Positions 1 through 7,496 of a DNA stretch of 10,237 nt are shown piece by piece. Each line of letters starts with the position of its first letter. Within the stretch, counting starts at the first letter, position 1. The stretch spans positions 1-10,237 of the forward strand of contig DASRIS010000160.1 of NCBI GenBank assembly GCA_035649895.1, written 5' to 3'. Below the pieces are notes generated by a model. It ran no database searches. It saw nothing but the letters and a program-made list of their open reading frames with translations, and was not told the DNA's origin. Source of the stretch: DASSUC01 sp035649895. GTDB lineage: Bacteria; Actinomycetota; Actinomycetes; Mycobacteriales; Micromonosporaceae. Made by a program: the position numbers and the translations under genes.

Positions 1-223
1 CGAACCAGACAGACCCGTTGCTGGAGCAGTTCCACGGGTCGCTGGGGTCCCATGTCGCGTCGCTGGTGTCCTCGTTCGTCGTGAACGGCAGGGTGTCGAC
101 CACGGTGGCGCCGGCGAAGTCGTCGTTCGTCGGCTGGGCGATGGCCCCGGTCGACCCGACGAGGGTGAGCGCGAGCGCGGTCACCACCACCATGCCCAGG
201 CGTAGGACATTCTGTCTGGCCAC
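1..223 (-). CDS. Secreted protein, N-terminal 74 residues only (runs off left edge)
   Basis: Only the 5' end of this gene is present. The chosen start is GTG at 223-221, because CAAAGGAGG (236-228) lies four bases upstream, an almost ideal Shine-Dalgarno. The product begins with a short basic stretch (MARQNVLR), a hydrophobic segment at about residues 9-27, and an AIA-Q motif at 27-30, so a Sec signal peptide with cleavage after Ala29 is likely. The mature part starts PTNDDFAGATVVDTLPF and later has DTSDATWDPSDP and NGSVWF. This resembles the NDxFxxAxxL...TxDP...SVWF pattern that opens many secreted beta-sandwich repeat domains of actinobacteria and other bacteria (from memory of the family). 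The function of the full protein cannot be told from this fragment. It shares the strand of the lanthipeptide operon but is separated from it by a remnant and about 150 non-coding bases, so it is probably an independent unit. Confidence 0.8.
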   Translation of the reverse strand, partial: MARQNVLRLGMVVVTALALTLVGSTGAIAQPTNDDFAGATVVDTLPFTTNEDTSDATWDPSDPWNCSSNGSVWF

Positions 224-276
224 TGTGCCTCCTTTGAGTGTGAGCCCCCGGCAGTGGTACGGCGCGAGGGCGCCCA

Positions 277-331
277 GCTCAGCCATGTCCCGGGCTGAGC
301 CATGCCTGGACCGTAGAGGCGGGCCCATATA
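277..331 (-). promoter_or_regulatory. Candidate leader region: -10-like box and inverted repeat upstream of the secreted-protein gene
   Basis: On the minus strand a TATATG hexamer (331-326) is a possible -10 box, but no convincing -35 was found. Downstream of it is a perfect 8-bp inverted repeat, GCTCAGCC at 277-284 and GGCTGAGC at 293-300, with an 8-base loop. It would lie in the 5' untranslated region, about 55 bases before the start codon. There is no T-tract, so a mRNA-stability hairpin or operator is as likely as a terminator. The whole gap 224-371 contains nothing else recognisable. Confidence 0.25.
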
Positions 332-371
332 AGAAGATGAGTGCCGCCTGAGACAGCGTGGACCCGCAGCG

Positions 372-708
372 TCAGCCGGGTGGGAGGAACTGCAGGGTGA
401 CCGTGACGCCGATCTCGGCCATCCGCCTGACGTAGTTCCGGCAGCGGCGGCGGGCCTCGCCGTAGCGCCCGGCCGTGCGCAGCACGTGGATGAGCTGGCG
501 GTGCGACTGCTCGTCGTACGGGTCGTGCCGCAGGAGCTGGAGCAGGTAGTGCTCGCGCTGCTCCGGGCTGGCGGCGTGGCGGGTCAGGGCGCGCAGGACG
601 GCGATGTGTGTGGTGCGTACGGTGTCGCGTACCGGTCGCAGCCACTCGGCATTGTCCCCGGGAAGGAAGCTCCCCGGGGCAGACGGCTTCGGCTGCGGCG
701 AGCGGGTC
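372..708 (-). pseudogene. BTAD-domain remnant, diverged copy of the 3' end of the adjacent regulator gene
   Basis: Reading the minus strand to the TGA at 374-372, the last roughly 110 codons match the C-terminus of the regulator at 1053-4421. Both have RTTHIA, LRALTRHAASPEQREHYLLQ, RHDPYDEQSHRQL, HVLRTAG and RRMAEIG. Over 411-650 against 1086-1325 I aligned 240 bases by hand without any gap and counted 37 differences, about 85% identity. Further 5' the match continues as DPLAAAEAVCPGEL (regulator: LLAAAETACTGEL), but in another reading frame. A net 2-base loss between GGGGAG and GAGTGG (about 652-677) breaks the frame. No winged-helix or ATPase part is present upstream. The last residues also differ (TLQFLPPG against NHPRPP). 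BTAD domains are all-helical dimerisation and activation modules and have no DNA-binding role alone. An intact-looking open frame extends to 959, but its upstream half has no similarity and no ribosome binding site. Confidence 0.85.
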
Positions 709-1052
709 AGGGGCGGTATGGCGGACCCGACCGGACAGCGCCACGCGATGGAGTGCGGGATCAACCTGCTCAAGCAGCACCGAGCCGTGGCCACCCCGTT
801 GTGACAAGCTCGCCGTGCGCTACGAGCCACCATCCACACCGCACGGTCAACATCTGGATTTGGCCATTGCCTCGAGCCGTTTATGAAACACGCCCAGGTC
901 CCGTGGCAAAGGCGCATGGCCGTGGTGTGTCGGCGCCGACCCTTTTGTGCCGGAGCCACAGTACTAGCTTCCTAGGATGATATAGACGATGTGTGAAGCT
1001 TGACCCACAACCAACAACCGCCTACGCGCCCTGATCTCCGGACTGCTGCGGC
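709..1052. other. Gene-free stretch between BTAD remnant and regulator stop
   Basis: I see no supportable gene, RNA or transposon end here. GC content drops around 870-1010 compared with the coding regions, as expected for non-coding DNA. A perfect 12-base palindrome GTCGGCGCCGAC (929-940) is followed on the plus strand by CCTTTTG, which is too little for a terminator call. An AGCTTC/GAAGCT pair near 965-1000 could form a loose hairpin downstream of the regulator. The remnant may originally have extended into this part: a VDPAL stretch near 755 occurs in the regulator too, but this is weak. Confidence 0.4.
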
Positions 1053-4000
1053 CTACGGCGGGCGGGGGTGGTTGACGGTGATGCCGATCTCGGCCATCCG
1101 TCTGAGGTACTCCTGATAGCGGTGACGGGCCTCGCCGTGCCGGCCGGCCGTACGGAGGACGTGTACGAGCTGGCGGTGGGACTGCTCGTCGTACGGGTCG
1201 TGTCGGAGCTGCTGGAGTAGGTAGTGCTCGCGCTGCTCGGGGCTGGCGGCGTGGCGGGTCAGGGCGCGCAGCAGGGCGATGTGGGTAGTGCGTACCCTGT
1301 CGCGTTCTGGCTGGGCCCACTCGGCGTCGGGATCCTCCGGCAGCAGCTCCCCGGTGCAGGCGGTCTCGGCGGCGGCGAGCAGGCGGGCCGCGTCGGGATC
1401 GCCGCGCCGGTCGGCGGCCAGGGCAGCATCGGCTGAGGCGCGGAAGCTGTCCAGGTCGCTTTCCACCAGCGCCGGGTCGACCGCGACGGTGTCCCGGTTG
1501 GCCAGCACCGGGCCCGGCTCGGGCAGGGCATGGTCGGGGTCGAGCACGGTGCGCACGGTGGTCAGCAGGACCGAGAGCCGGTTGGCGGCGCGCTGGGCGG
1601 GCTCGTCGGGCCAGAGCAGGTCCATCAGCCGTTCCCGCGACAGCGGCTGGCCCCGCCGCAAAACGAGGATCTTGAACAGGTCGCGGGCCTTGCGGGACCG
1701 CCACTGGCTGGCCTGGACCGGTTCCCCAGCGCGCAGCACCCGGAACCCGCCCAGCAGGTACACCGTGACCGCCGGCCGAGCCGCAGGCACCGCCAACGCA
1801 TCGGCGACACCGGAGCCGAGACGTACCCCATGCGAACGCAGCACCGCGACGGCGGCTTCCGCGGCCGGCTGGCCTGAGATGCCGGTCAGCTGCGCCGCGA
1901 CCAGCCGGGCCCGGGCCGATCCGATCGGGTCGCCGAGCTCGTCCCACAGCGCGACGGCCTCGTCCAGCTGCCCCGCGACCTGCGCCGGGCGGGGAGCGCT
2001 GAGCACGGCCAGCTCGATCGCCTCGGCCAGCCCGCCATGGTCACGGCGGGCCCCGGCGACCGCGCGGGCCTGCGCCGCGCACTCAGCGGCCAGCTGCCGC
2101 TCGCCGCTGAGCAAGGCGACCCAGCCGCGGGCGAGCATGGCCGGGACCTTGCCCGTCCCGCTGGCCAGCGCCACCGCCTGCTCGGCGAGGGCACGCGCAC
2201 CCGGCAGGTCATCGGCGGCGCGGACCCGGGACAACGTGGCCACGACGAGCGCGCGCAGCGGCTGCATCCCGGCGGTGTCGGTGGTCCAGCGCAGCGCCTC
2301 CTCCACCGCGGCCTGGGCCTGGCCGGGCTCACCCCGGCGGCGGTGCACCTCGCCGCGGACCAGCAGCCCGAATGCCACATCCAGCGACGGGCCGATCTCG
2401 CCCCACAGCTGCTGTGCCACGTCGACGTCGGCCAGCGCCTCGTCGAGAAGCCCCAGGCGCGCCTTTGCCCGTCCCCGGATGCTGTAGCCGAACGGCTCGT
2501 AGCCCAGCGGCCCGGTGTCCGCGCCCAGCCGCAACGCCGCGTCGGCGGTCTCCAGAGCCTGCGCCGGGGATCCCTCCTCGGCCAGGTAGGAGGCCCGGTT
2601 GATCAGCAGGGTCTGCCGCAGCGGGTCGTCCCCCAGCTCCACCGCCAGCCGCAGCGCCCGCTGGTGGTGCAGCTCGTTAGCGGGACGGTCCCCATGGTGC
2701 GCGGCCAGCAGCGCCAAGGTCCGGTGGCTGTGCGCCTCCACGGCCAGGTCACCAGCACGCTGCGCCGCCTTCGCTGCCCGCATCGCCGCAACCCTGGCCC
2801 GTTCGTCCTGTCCAGCGGCGCGCAGCCAGATAGCCCCCGAACCCAACAACCGGACCTCGTCAGCACTGGCCGCCTCACCCACCGTCTCATCCGGACAGGC
2901 CCGCTCGAACACCTCCACAGCAAGATCGGTCCGACCCGACAGGAAGTACAGCTGCCCCAACCGCAAAGCCACTGCCGGCTCCGGCGGCCCCGTTCCGGCC
3001 GCTGCCTCCAGGTGGGCCAGCGCGGCGAGCCAGTCGCCCTGGACCTGCAGCGCATGGCCGAGCACGGTAAGCGCCTGGGGGCTGGTGGAGCGCAGGCCCA
3101 GGACGTTGGCTGCGGCGGCCACCGTCGCCGTCTCGCCCATCTTGATCAGCGTCTCGCCTTGGTCGGCGAGCAGCTGCTCGACCGCGCTCTGGTCATCGGC
3201 CGCGATGAGGTGGCGTAGCGCCTGCCCGTGCTGCCTCTGGCCACGGCGGTAGGCCGCGGCCTGGACGTGCAGCTCGCGCGCTGCCGCAGCGGCCCCGTCA
3301 CGGACGAGCAGGTGGCCCACTGGGGGGACGACCGACCACGAGGACGCGTCCGGGCCGTCCGGACACAGCAGGCCCTGCCGAACGAGTACCGGCGCTGCCG
3401 CCGCTGCGTCCTCGTGGCCCAGGGCTCTGGCCAGCCCCGCGTCGACCGTGCCGAGAAGGGCGGCGGTGGTGAGCAGGCGGCGGGCCGGCTCCGGCTCCCC
3501 CTTCAGCGCCTGCGCGGCGAGCGCGTCGAGCGCCGGCACGCCCGTACGACGCAGCTGCGCCAGTGCCTGGCCGCTGGTGGGGCCGGCCGCCCGCAGCGCC
3601 TCGGCGACCAGGCAGACCGCGGCCGGCCAGCCGGCCGTCAGCGACCACACTTCGCCTGCCTGCGCGGCGTCGGTCCTGCCGACCACGGCCTTGAGGACCA
3701 CGGCGACCTCGTCCTCGGTGAAGGCCAGCAGGTCCGGGCCGATCTGGTACGGCACCAGCCCGGAGGTGCACCACCGGGCAGACGGCTGCCGGGTGACCAG
3801 CACCAGGCGCAGCCCAGGAGGCCTGCGCCGGCACACCTCGCTGACCAGCTCGGTGCTCGCGTGGTCGGGGCGCAGCCGGTCGAGCCCGTCCAGCACGACG
3901 ACCAGCTCGTCGTGCACATGGTGGGTAAGCACCTCGACCAGCGCGTCGACCAGCATCCCCACCTGGCCAGGCGCCCGCCGCTGGCGGGCCCAGCCGGTCA

Positions 4001-4421
4001 CTGCCAGCCGGCGTGGTAGGTCAGGCCGTCTCCGCCGCGCCTCGGTCAGCAGCTTGTCGGCCAGCCGCCGGGCGGAGTGGTCGGCGCGGCGCAGCGTCAG
4101 CCAGCCGGCGCCACGGCGCGCCGCCCACGCCGCCACGGTAGTGGTCTTTCCCCACCCGACTCCGCCGGTGACCAGCGTGAGCCCGGACTCGACCGCGGTG
4201 TCGAGGAGGTCGGCCACTGCCGGACGCTCCACATAGGTGGGAGGTAGGGCGGGCACGGTGTTGTGGTCATTTCTACCTATCCGGCCGCTCACGCCGTAAT
4301 TCTGCCTGAGATCGGACGCCGAGAGCTCCGCCAAGTCTCCGATCTGCCGCCATGCCCGCCCGGGCCGGTGGGCACTGGGTGCGTGCCCACCGGCCCGGGT
4401 CGCCGCGGCCGGCCTCGTCAC
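1053..4421 (-). CDS. STAND ATPase / TPR / winged-helix / BTAD transcriptional regulator (MalT-like N-terminus, SARP-like C-terminus)
   Basis: The 1122-residue product has a Walker A motif GGVGWGKTT (86-94), a Walker B-like strand VVVLDGLDRL (174-183) and a sensor-like strand RLVLVTRQ (205-212), followed by a MalT-type 'DLLAFTEDEV' stretch. This marks a STAND-class signalling ATPase. Residues about 390-860 are Ala/Leu-rich helical repeats typical of TPRs. The C-terminal 240 residues hold an OmpR-like winged helix (about 884-980, with SRKARDLFKILV and RERLMDLLWPDE) and a BTAD domain (about 985-1115), the DNA-binding pair of SARP regulators. Here they are at the C-terminus, the reverse of AfsR. 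In this family, ligand or partner sensing by the TPR/ATPase part is thought to control DNA binding. The start GTG (4421) overlaps the stop of the peptide gene as GTGA, which favours it over internal GTGs at 4292 and 4256. However, residues 1-55 precede the recognisable fold and there is no clear Shine-Dalgarno. Its likely role is pathway-specific control of the lanthipeptide operon (inference). Confidence 0.88.
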   Translation of the reverse strand: MTRPAAATRAGGHAPSAHRPGRAWRQIGDLAELSASDLRQNYGVSGRIGRNDHNTVPALPPTYVERPAVADLLDTAVESGLTLVTGGVGWGKTTTVAAWAARRGAGWLTLRRADHSARRLADKLLTEARRRRPDLPRRLAVTGWARQRRAPGQVGMLVDALVEVLTHHVHDELVVVLDGLDRLRPDHASTELVSEVCRRRPPGLRLVLVTRQPSARWCTSGLVPYQIGPDLLAFTEDEVAVVLKAVVGRTDAAQAGEVWSLTAGWPAAVCLVAEALRAAGPTSGQALAQLRRTGVPALDALAAQALKGEPEPARRLLTTAALLGTVDAGLARALGHEDAAAAAPVLVRQGLLCPDGPDASSWSVVPPVGHLLVRDGAAAAARELHVQAAAYRRGQRQHGQALRHLIAADDQSAVEQLLADQGETLIKMGETATVAAAANVLGLRSTSPQALTVLGHALQVQGDWLAALAHLEAAAGTGPPEPAVALRLGQLYFLSGRTDLAVEVFERACPDETVGEAASADEVRLLGSGAIWLRAAGQDERARVAAMRAAKAAQRAGDLAVEAHSHRTLALLAAHHGDRPANELHHQRALRLAVELGDDPLRQTLLINRASYLAEEGSPAQALETADAALRLGADTGPLGYEPFGYSIRGRAKARLGLLDEALADVDVAQQLWGEIGPSLDVAFGLLVRGEVHRRRGEPGQAQAAVEEALRWTTDTAGMQPLRALVVATLSRVRAADDLPGARALAEQAVALASGTGKVPAMLARGWVALLSGERQLAAECAAQARAVAGARRDHGGLAEAIELAVLSAPRPAQVAGQLDEAVALWDELGDPIGSARARLVAAQLTGISGQPAAEAAVAVLRSHGVRLGSGVADALAVPAARPAVTVYLLGGFRVLRAGEPVQASQWRSRKARDLFKILVLRRGQPLSRERLMDLLWPDEPAQRAANRLSVLLTTVRTVLDPDHALPEPGPVLANRDTVAVDPALVESDLDSFRASADAALAADRRGDPDAARLLAAAETACTGELLPEDPDAEWAQPERDRVRTTHIALLRALTRHAASPEQREHYLLQQLRHDPYDEQSHRQLVHVLRTAGRHGEARHRYQEYLRRMAEIGITVNHPRPP

Positions 4422-4624
4422 AGCTCGGTCTCTGGCGAGGGTTCGGTCGCCGGTGGCGGGTCGGTGTCGGACGGCGGATCGGTCTCCGTCTCGGGCTCGG
4501 AGCCGACACCGGTCGTGGCGCAGGGCTCCACGTCACCCAGCGCGTCTTCTGATGACGACCGGGTCAGGGGCAGCCGATCCAGGTCCTTGATGTCCTCAGT
4601 GGGGTCTGGCGTCGCGGTGGTCAC
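4418..4624 (-). CDS. Candidate lanthipeptide precursor peptide (68 aa, single Cys, acidic Pro/Thr-rich tail)
   Basis: The GTG start at 4624 has AGGAGG seven bases upstream (4637-4632), the strongest ribosome binding site in the operon, and the stop TGA (4420-4418) overlaps the regulator's GTG. The 68-residue product begins MTTATPDPTEDIKDLDRLPL, a charged, probably helical leader-like segment with a DLD motif. It continues through a Ser-rich stretch (SSS, 23-25), the only cysteine at 35 (EPCATTGVG), and a tail rich in Pro, Thr and acidic residues (43-68, ending ETEL). By count it has 18 acidic and 3 basic residues, 12 Thr, 6 Ser and 12 Pro. Size, position directly after a LanL-type synthetase and Ser/Thr plus Cys content support a precursor. 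Against this, a single Cys allows at most one (methyl)lanthionine, no SxxSxxxC labionin motif is present, and no protease site is obvious. It could instead be a small accessory protein, with the true substrate encoded elsewhere. Confidence 0.65.
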   Translation of the reverse strand: MTTATPDPTEDIKDLDRLPLTRSSSEDALGDVEPCATTGVGSEPETETDPPSDTDPPPATEPSPETEL

Positions 4625-4656
4625 CGTCGTACCTCCTCTGTTCGTGGTGTTGGTCT

Positions 4657-4675
4657 CCGCGCCGCGACGGCGCGG
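4657..4675 (-). promoter_or_regulatory. Perfect 8-bp hairpin between synthetase stop and precursor start
   Basis: CCGCGCCG (4657-4664), a 3-base loop, and CGGCGCGG (4668-4675) form a fully paired GC stem six bases after the synthetase stop codon and about 20 bases before the AGGAGG of the peptide gene. No T-run follows on the minus strand, so it is not a standard intrinsic terminator. An intra-operon hairpin at this place could protect or process the mRNA, or limit read-through, so that the peptide and the enzyme are made in different amounts (inference). Confidence 0.5.
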
Positions 4676-4680
4676 ATGTC

Positions 4681-7353
4681 TCAGGGCCGGGCGGTCCACG
4701 GCCGGGGACCGCCGTGACGCAGCCGCACCAGGAACTCGACGACGCCGGCCAGGCCGGCGCCGTAGTCGGCGACCACAGCCTGGCCGGTCTCGTCAGGGAC
4801 GAGCAGCCGACCGCCGCGCCAGGCTGCCCTGGCCGCCATGACCCCAGCCAGCTCCCACGCCCACTGACGGTAGGCAGGCCCGGCAGGTGGGTCCGCAAGG
4901 TCGAGTGCGTCACTGAGGTCGAGCAGGTAGTGACCGGCGCCGGCCAGGCCATGGCAGGCATCAGTGGACGAGCGGAACCTGGCCCGGTAGGCCGCCAGCC
5001 CGGCGGCCCGGGCGAGCTCCAGGTACCCGGCCTCGCCAGTGACCTGCCAGGCGTGCAGCAGGAACGTCCCGATCCCGGCGGACCCCTTGCACCAACTGGT
5101 ATCCGGCCGGACCTCGCCGTCCGGCCCGGTGGGCCAGTACGCGGCACCGCCCTGGCAGGCCGCCGCCGCGGCCAGGGTCTCCGCGGCCCGGCGCGCGACC
5201 CGCAGGTACTCGCGCTGCCCGGTCATCGTGCCAGCGGCCAGCAGGAACCCGGCAACGCCGGCTGTGCCGTGGGCGTAGCCGTGGAGGGTACGGCCGGCCA
5301 GCGTAGAGCGCAGCGTCGCCGGGATCGGCCAGGAGAGGGCCCCGGCCCGTGCGTGGACCGTGCCGACCAGCGCGTCGGCGCAGCGGCGGGCGCGCTCCTC
5401 GAACCTCCGGTCGCCAGTGGCCCGCCACAGGTGGAGCTGGGCCATGCCGGCACCGGCCGCACCGTGCGCCACGTCGGGGTTGGGCCACTCGGCGGGTACG
5501 CGCGCCGCCAGGTCGAGCGCTGTAGCGGCCAGCCGCCGGTCGCCGGTCAGCCGGTGAGCATCGTGTAGCGCCCAGGCGGTGCCCGAACGGCCGAAGTAGA
5601 GGCCGGGTAGGAGCCTGTGCTCGTCCGGCAGCCGCCGGACGAGCCACTGGCCGGCGGTGCAGGCGGCCCGGCGTACCCGGTCCGGATCTGCCACCCGCGG
5701 CGCGACGTGGACAAGGGTGGCCAACACCCCGGCGGCCCCGTGCTGCACCGCGCACGGGTCGGTGGTGGCGCTGAACCGGCTGGGCGGCCATAGGCGGGCT
5801 GCCTGGGGGGTCATCGTGGCCAGCAGGTTTGCCACGCCGTCCTCGATCAGCCGGTCCACGGTCCGGTGCCGCTCGGCCGGAGCCGGCTGCGGCGCGAGGA
5901 CCGTCGCGGGCGCGGCGGGCCGGTCGAGCAGCTCGATGACCCGCGGTGGCCGCCAGCGGGCGTCGGGCCGGTCCTCCGTGAGCCCCGCCACCGCGTCGCG
6001 TAGCCGGGCGGCCAGCGGCAGGTGGTCACCGGCCGCCTCCAGCCTGGTCCGCAGCAGCTGCGACACCGCGCGACCGGGTGGGGTGTCCGGGAGCACGACC
6101 GGGCCGGCGCCGACTGCGATGAGGTAAAGCAGGCCGCCGAGGCCGAACAGGTCGGCCTGCCTGCGGGCGGCCGTGCGGGCGGTGGTCAGATGCTCCGGCG
6201 GGGTGTAGCCGGGGGTGCCCACCGGGTAGATGGGCTGGCCTTCCCATACGGCGTGGTCCAGGTCGGTGAGCCAAAGACCGCCAGTCGGGTCGACGATGAC
6301 GTTGGTGGGGGAGACGTCCACCATGACCAGCCCTTCCCTGTGCACGCGGTCCATCAGACCCACCAGTGAGCGCGCCAGCCTCAGCCCGGCCTCGATCGGC
6401 GCGCCGCCCGGGAGATGCCGGGCCACCCAGTCACGCAGCGTCGTGCCGGCAACCGCCTCGTGTGCCAGAAAGACATGGTCGTGCTCTTCGACCAGGCCGA
6501 CCGGCCGGGGCGCGAGCCCTAGGGGCGCCAGCAGGCCCAACAGCTTGAACGCGTGCCGCAGCAGGTCGCGGCAGTCGCGTCCGGACGGGTCGAGGTCGAT
6601 GTACGCGCGAGCCTGCTTGACGACCACGGGTCGCCCGGTGACCTGGTCCAGGCCGCGGAAGACCCCGCCCCGGCTCGAGTGGCGGATGGCCTGGCGGAGC
6701 AGGAACCGCCCACCCACCAGTACCGGCCTTGACGGGCCGGCCGGTGCCGCGGCCGCCTCCGGGAACGGAGGCTGGACCCAGCTCGGCGGCGCGTACCACG
6801 CCTCCCGCCGATCCTCGACCGTGCGGCCGGCAGGGTCGACGACACCCCGCCGGTAGCAGCCGTCGTCGTCCAGCTCGAGCTGGTCGACGAAGCCGCCGAA
6901 CCGGTAGTGGACGATGCTGCCCGGCCGGTACCGCCGGTCGGACAGGATCTGCGGCCCGGCGAGGCCGGCGGTGACCCTGTCCAGCTCCTCAGCGAGCCAG
7001 CAGAAAAGCTCCTGGTCGTTGGGGTAGGCGGTCAGGAACTTGCCGATTGTCTCCCGCGGGCACCGTGCTGAGCTGAGCCAGCGGGCCCGCTCGGCGTCCG
7101 CCGCGAACTTGAACGCGCAGCAGGCGTCGACCAGCACCGGAAGTGCCCGTTCGAGCACCTGGGCTGCGGAGGCCGGCGTGGCGGAAAGATGCAGTTTCCA
7201 GCCTTGAGCGGGCAGGGCGCGGTCGCGTGGAAAGACCGTGCACCACGCCTCGTCCGTCCGAATGGACCAGCTGTGGAGCTGGTCACCGGCGACCACCTCG
7301 GCGGACAGCTGGGCCCAGGGCAGGCCGGCGACGGAGACTACCGCACTGGTCAC
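4681..7353 (-). CDS. lanL: Three-domain lanthionine synthetase (lyase-kinase-cyclase), class IV LanL-like
   Basis: This 890-residue enzyme would phosphorylate Ser/Thr of a precursor peptide, eliminate phosphate to give dehydroamino acids, and cyclise Cys onto them. Numbered from GTG at 7353, the N-terminal SpvC-like lyase domain (1-200) has the K-x-H motif in GWKLHLS (Lys53, His55), CAFKF and GKFLTAYP. The kinase domain (about 212-480) has the invariant Lys in VVVKQAR (246), the catalytic loop VDVSPTN (Asp346, Asn351) and a DFG-like DLD (364-366). The LanC-like cyclase (about 500-885) has YAHGTAG (His695), TSWCKGSAG (Cys755) and ACHGLAG (Cys800, His801). All three zinc ligands are therefore present, as in LanL; class III LanKC enzymes typically lack them. 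I prefer GTG 7353 because the purine-rich GAGGGGGAG precedes it; ATG 7380 (899 residues) has no Shine-Dalgarno. It is first in an operon with the candidate precursor and regulator. A class III LanKC variant is the main alternative name. Confidence 0.9.
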   Translation of the reverse strand: MTSAVVSVAGLPWAQLSAEVVAGDQLHSWSIRTDEAWCTVFPRDRALPAQGWKLHLSATPASAAQVLERALPVLVDACCAFKFAADAERARWLSSARCPRETIGKFLTAYPNDQELFCWLAEELDRVTAGLAGPQILSDRRYRPGSIVHYRFGGFVDQLELDDDGCYRRGVVDPAGRTVEDRREAWYAPPSWVQPPFPEAAAAPAGPSRPVLVGGRFLLRQAIRHSSRGGVFRGLDQVTGRPVVVKQARAYIDLDPSGRDCRDLLRHAFKLLGLLAPLGLAPRPVGLVEEHDHVFLAHEAVAGTTLRDWVARHLPGGAPIEAGLRLARSLVGLMDRVHREGLVMVDVSPTNVIVDPTGGLWLTDLDHAVWEGQPIYPVGTPGYTPPEHLTTARTAARRQADLFGLGGLLYLIAVGAGPVVLPDTPPGRAVSQLLRTRLEAAGDHLPLAARLRDAVAGLTEDRPDARWRPPRVIELLDRPAAPATVLAPQPAPAERHRTVDRLIEDGVANLLATMTPQAARLWPPSRFSATTDPCAVQHGAAGVLATLVHVAPRVADPDRVRRAACTAGQWLVRRLPDEHRLLPGLYFGRSGTAWALHDAHRLTGDRRLAATALDLAARVPAEWPNPDVAHGAAGAGMAQLHLWRATGDRRFEERARRCADALVGTVHARAGALSWPIPATLRSTLAGRTLHGYAHGTAGVAGFLLAAGTMTGQREYLRVARRAAETLAAAAACQGGAAYWPTGPDGEVRPDTSWCKGSAGIGTFLLHAWQVTGEAGYLELARAAGLAAYRARFRSSTDACHGLAGAGHYLLDLSDALDLADPPAGPAYRQWAWELAGVMAARAAWRGGRLLVPDETGQAVVADYGAGLAGVVEFLVRLRHGGPRPWTARP

Positions 7354-7496
7354 TTTCTCCCCCTCTTCCCGTGCTCCCATGAGCCGGTGCCGAGTCGCGC
7401 CTATTTTGTGCGCTTAGGGCGATACGCTGGGCCGCGCACTGGCGGGTAGCTGAAGTGTGCCGCTCAGAATAGTGTCGAGCAGCCGGGGAGGCGACA

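Noticed and set aside
929..950. GTCGGCGCCGAC followed by CCTTTTG as an intrinsic terminator
   Set aside because: The palindrome has no loop, the T-run is only four bases, and no gene ends just upstream on the plus strand.
375..959. Open frame of 195 codons taken as an intact BTAD gene
   Set aside because: Only the C-terminal part matches the BTAD domain; the upstream half is unrelated, lacks a ribosome binding site, and the true homologous continuation is in another frame.
1279..3252. Long plus-strand frames opposite the regulator
   Set aside because: They are Arg/Ser/Ala-rich antisense shadows of high-GC codon use; the minus-strand frame has clear Walker, wHTH and BTAD motifs.
4418..4699. 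Longer 93-residue version of the peptide starting at 4699
   Set aside because: Its start lies inside the synthetase gene and has no ribosome binding site, while GTG 4624 has AGGAGG seven bases upstream.
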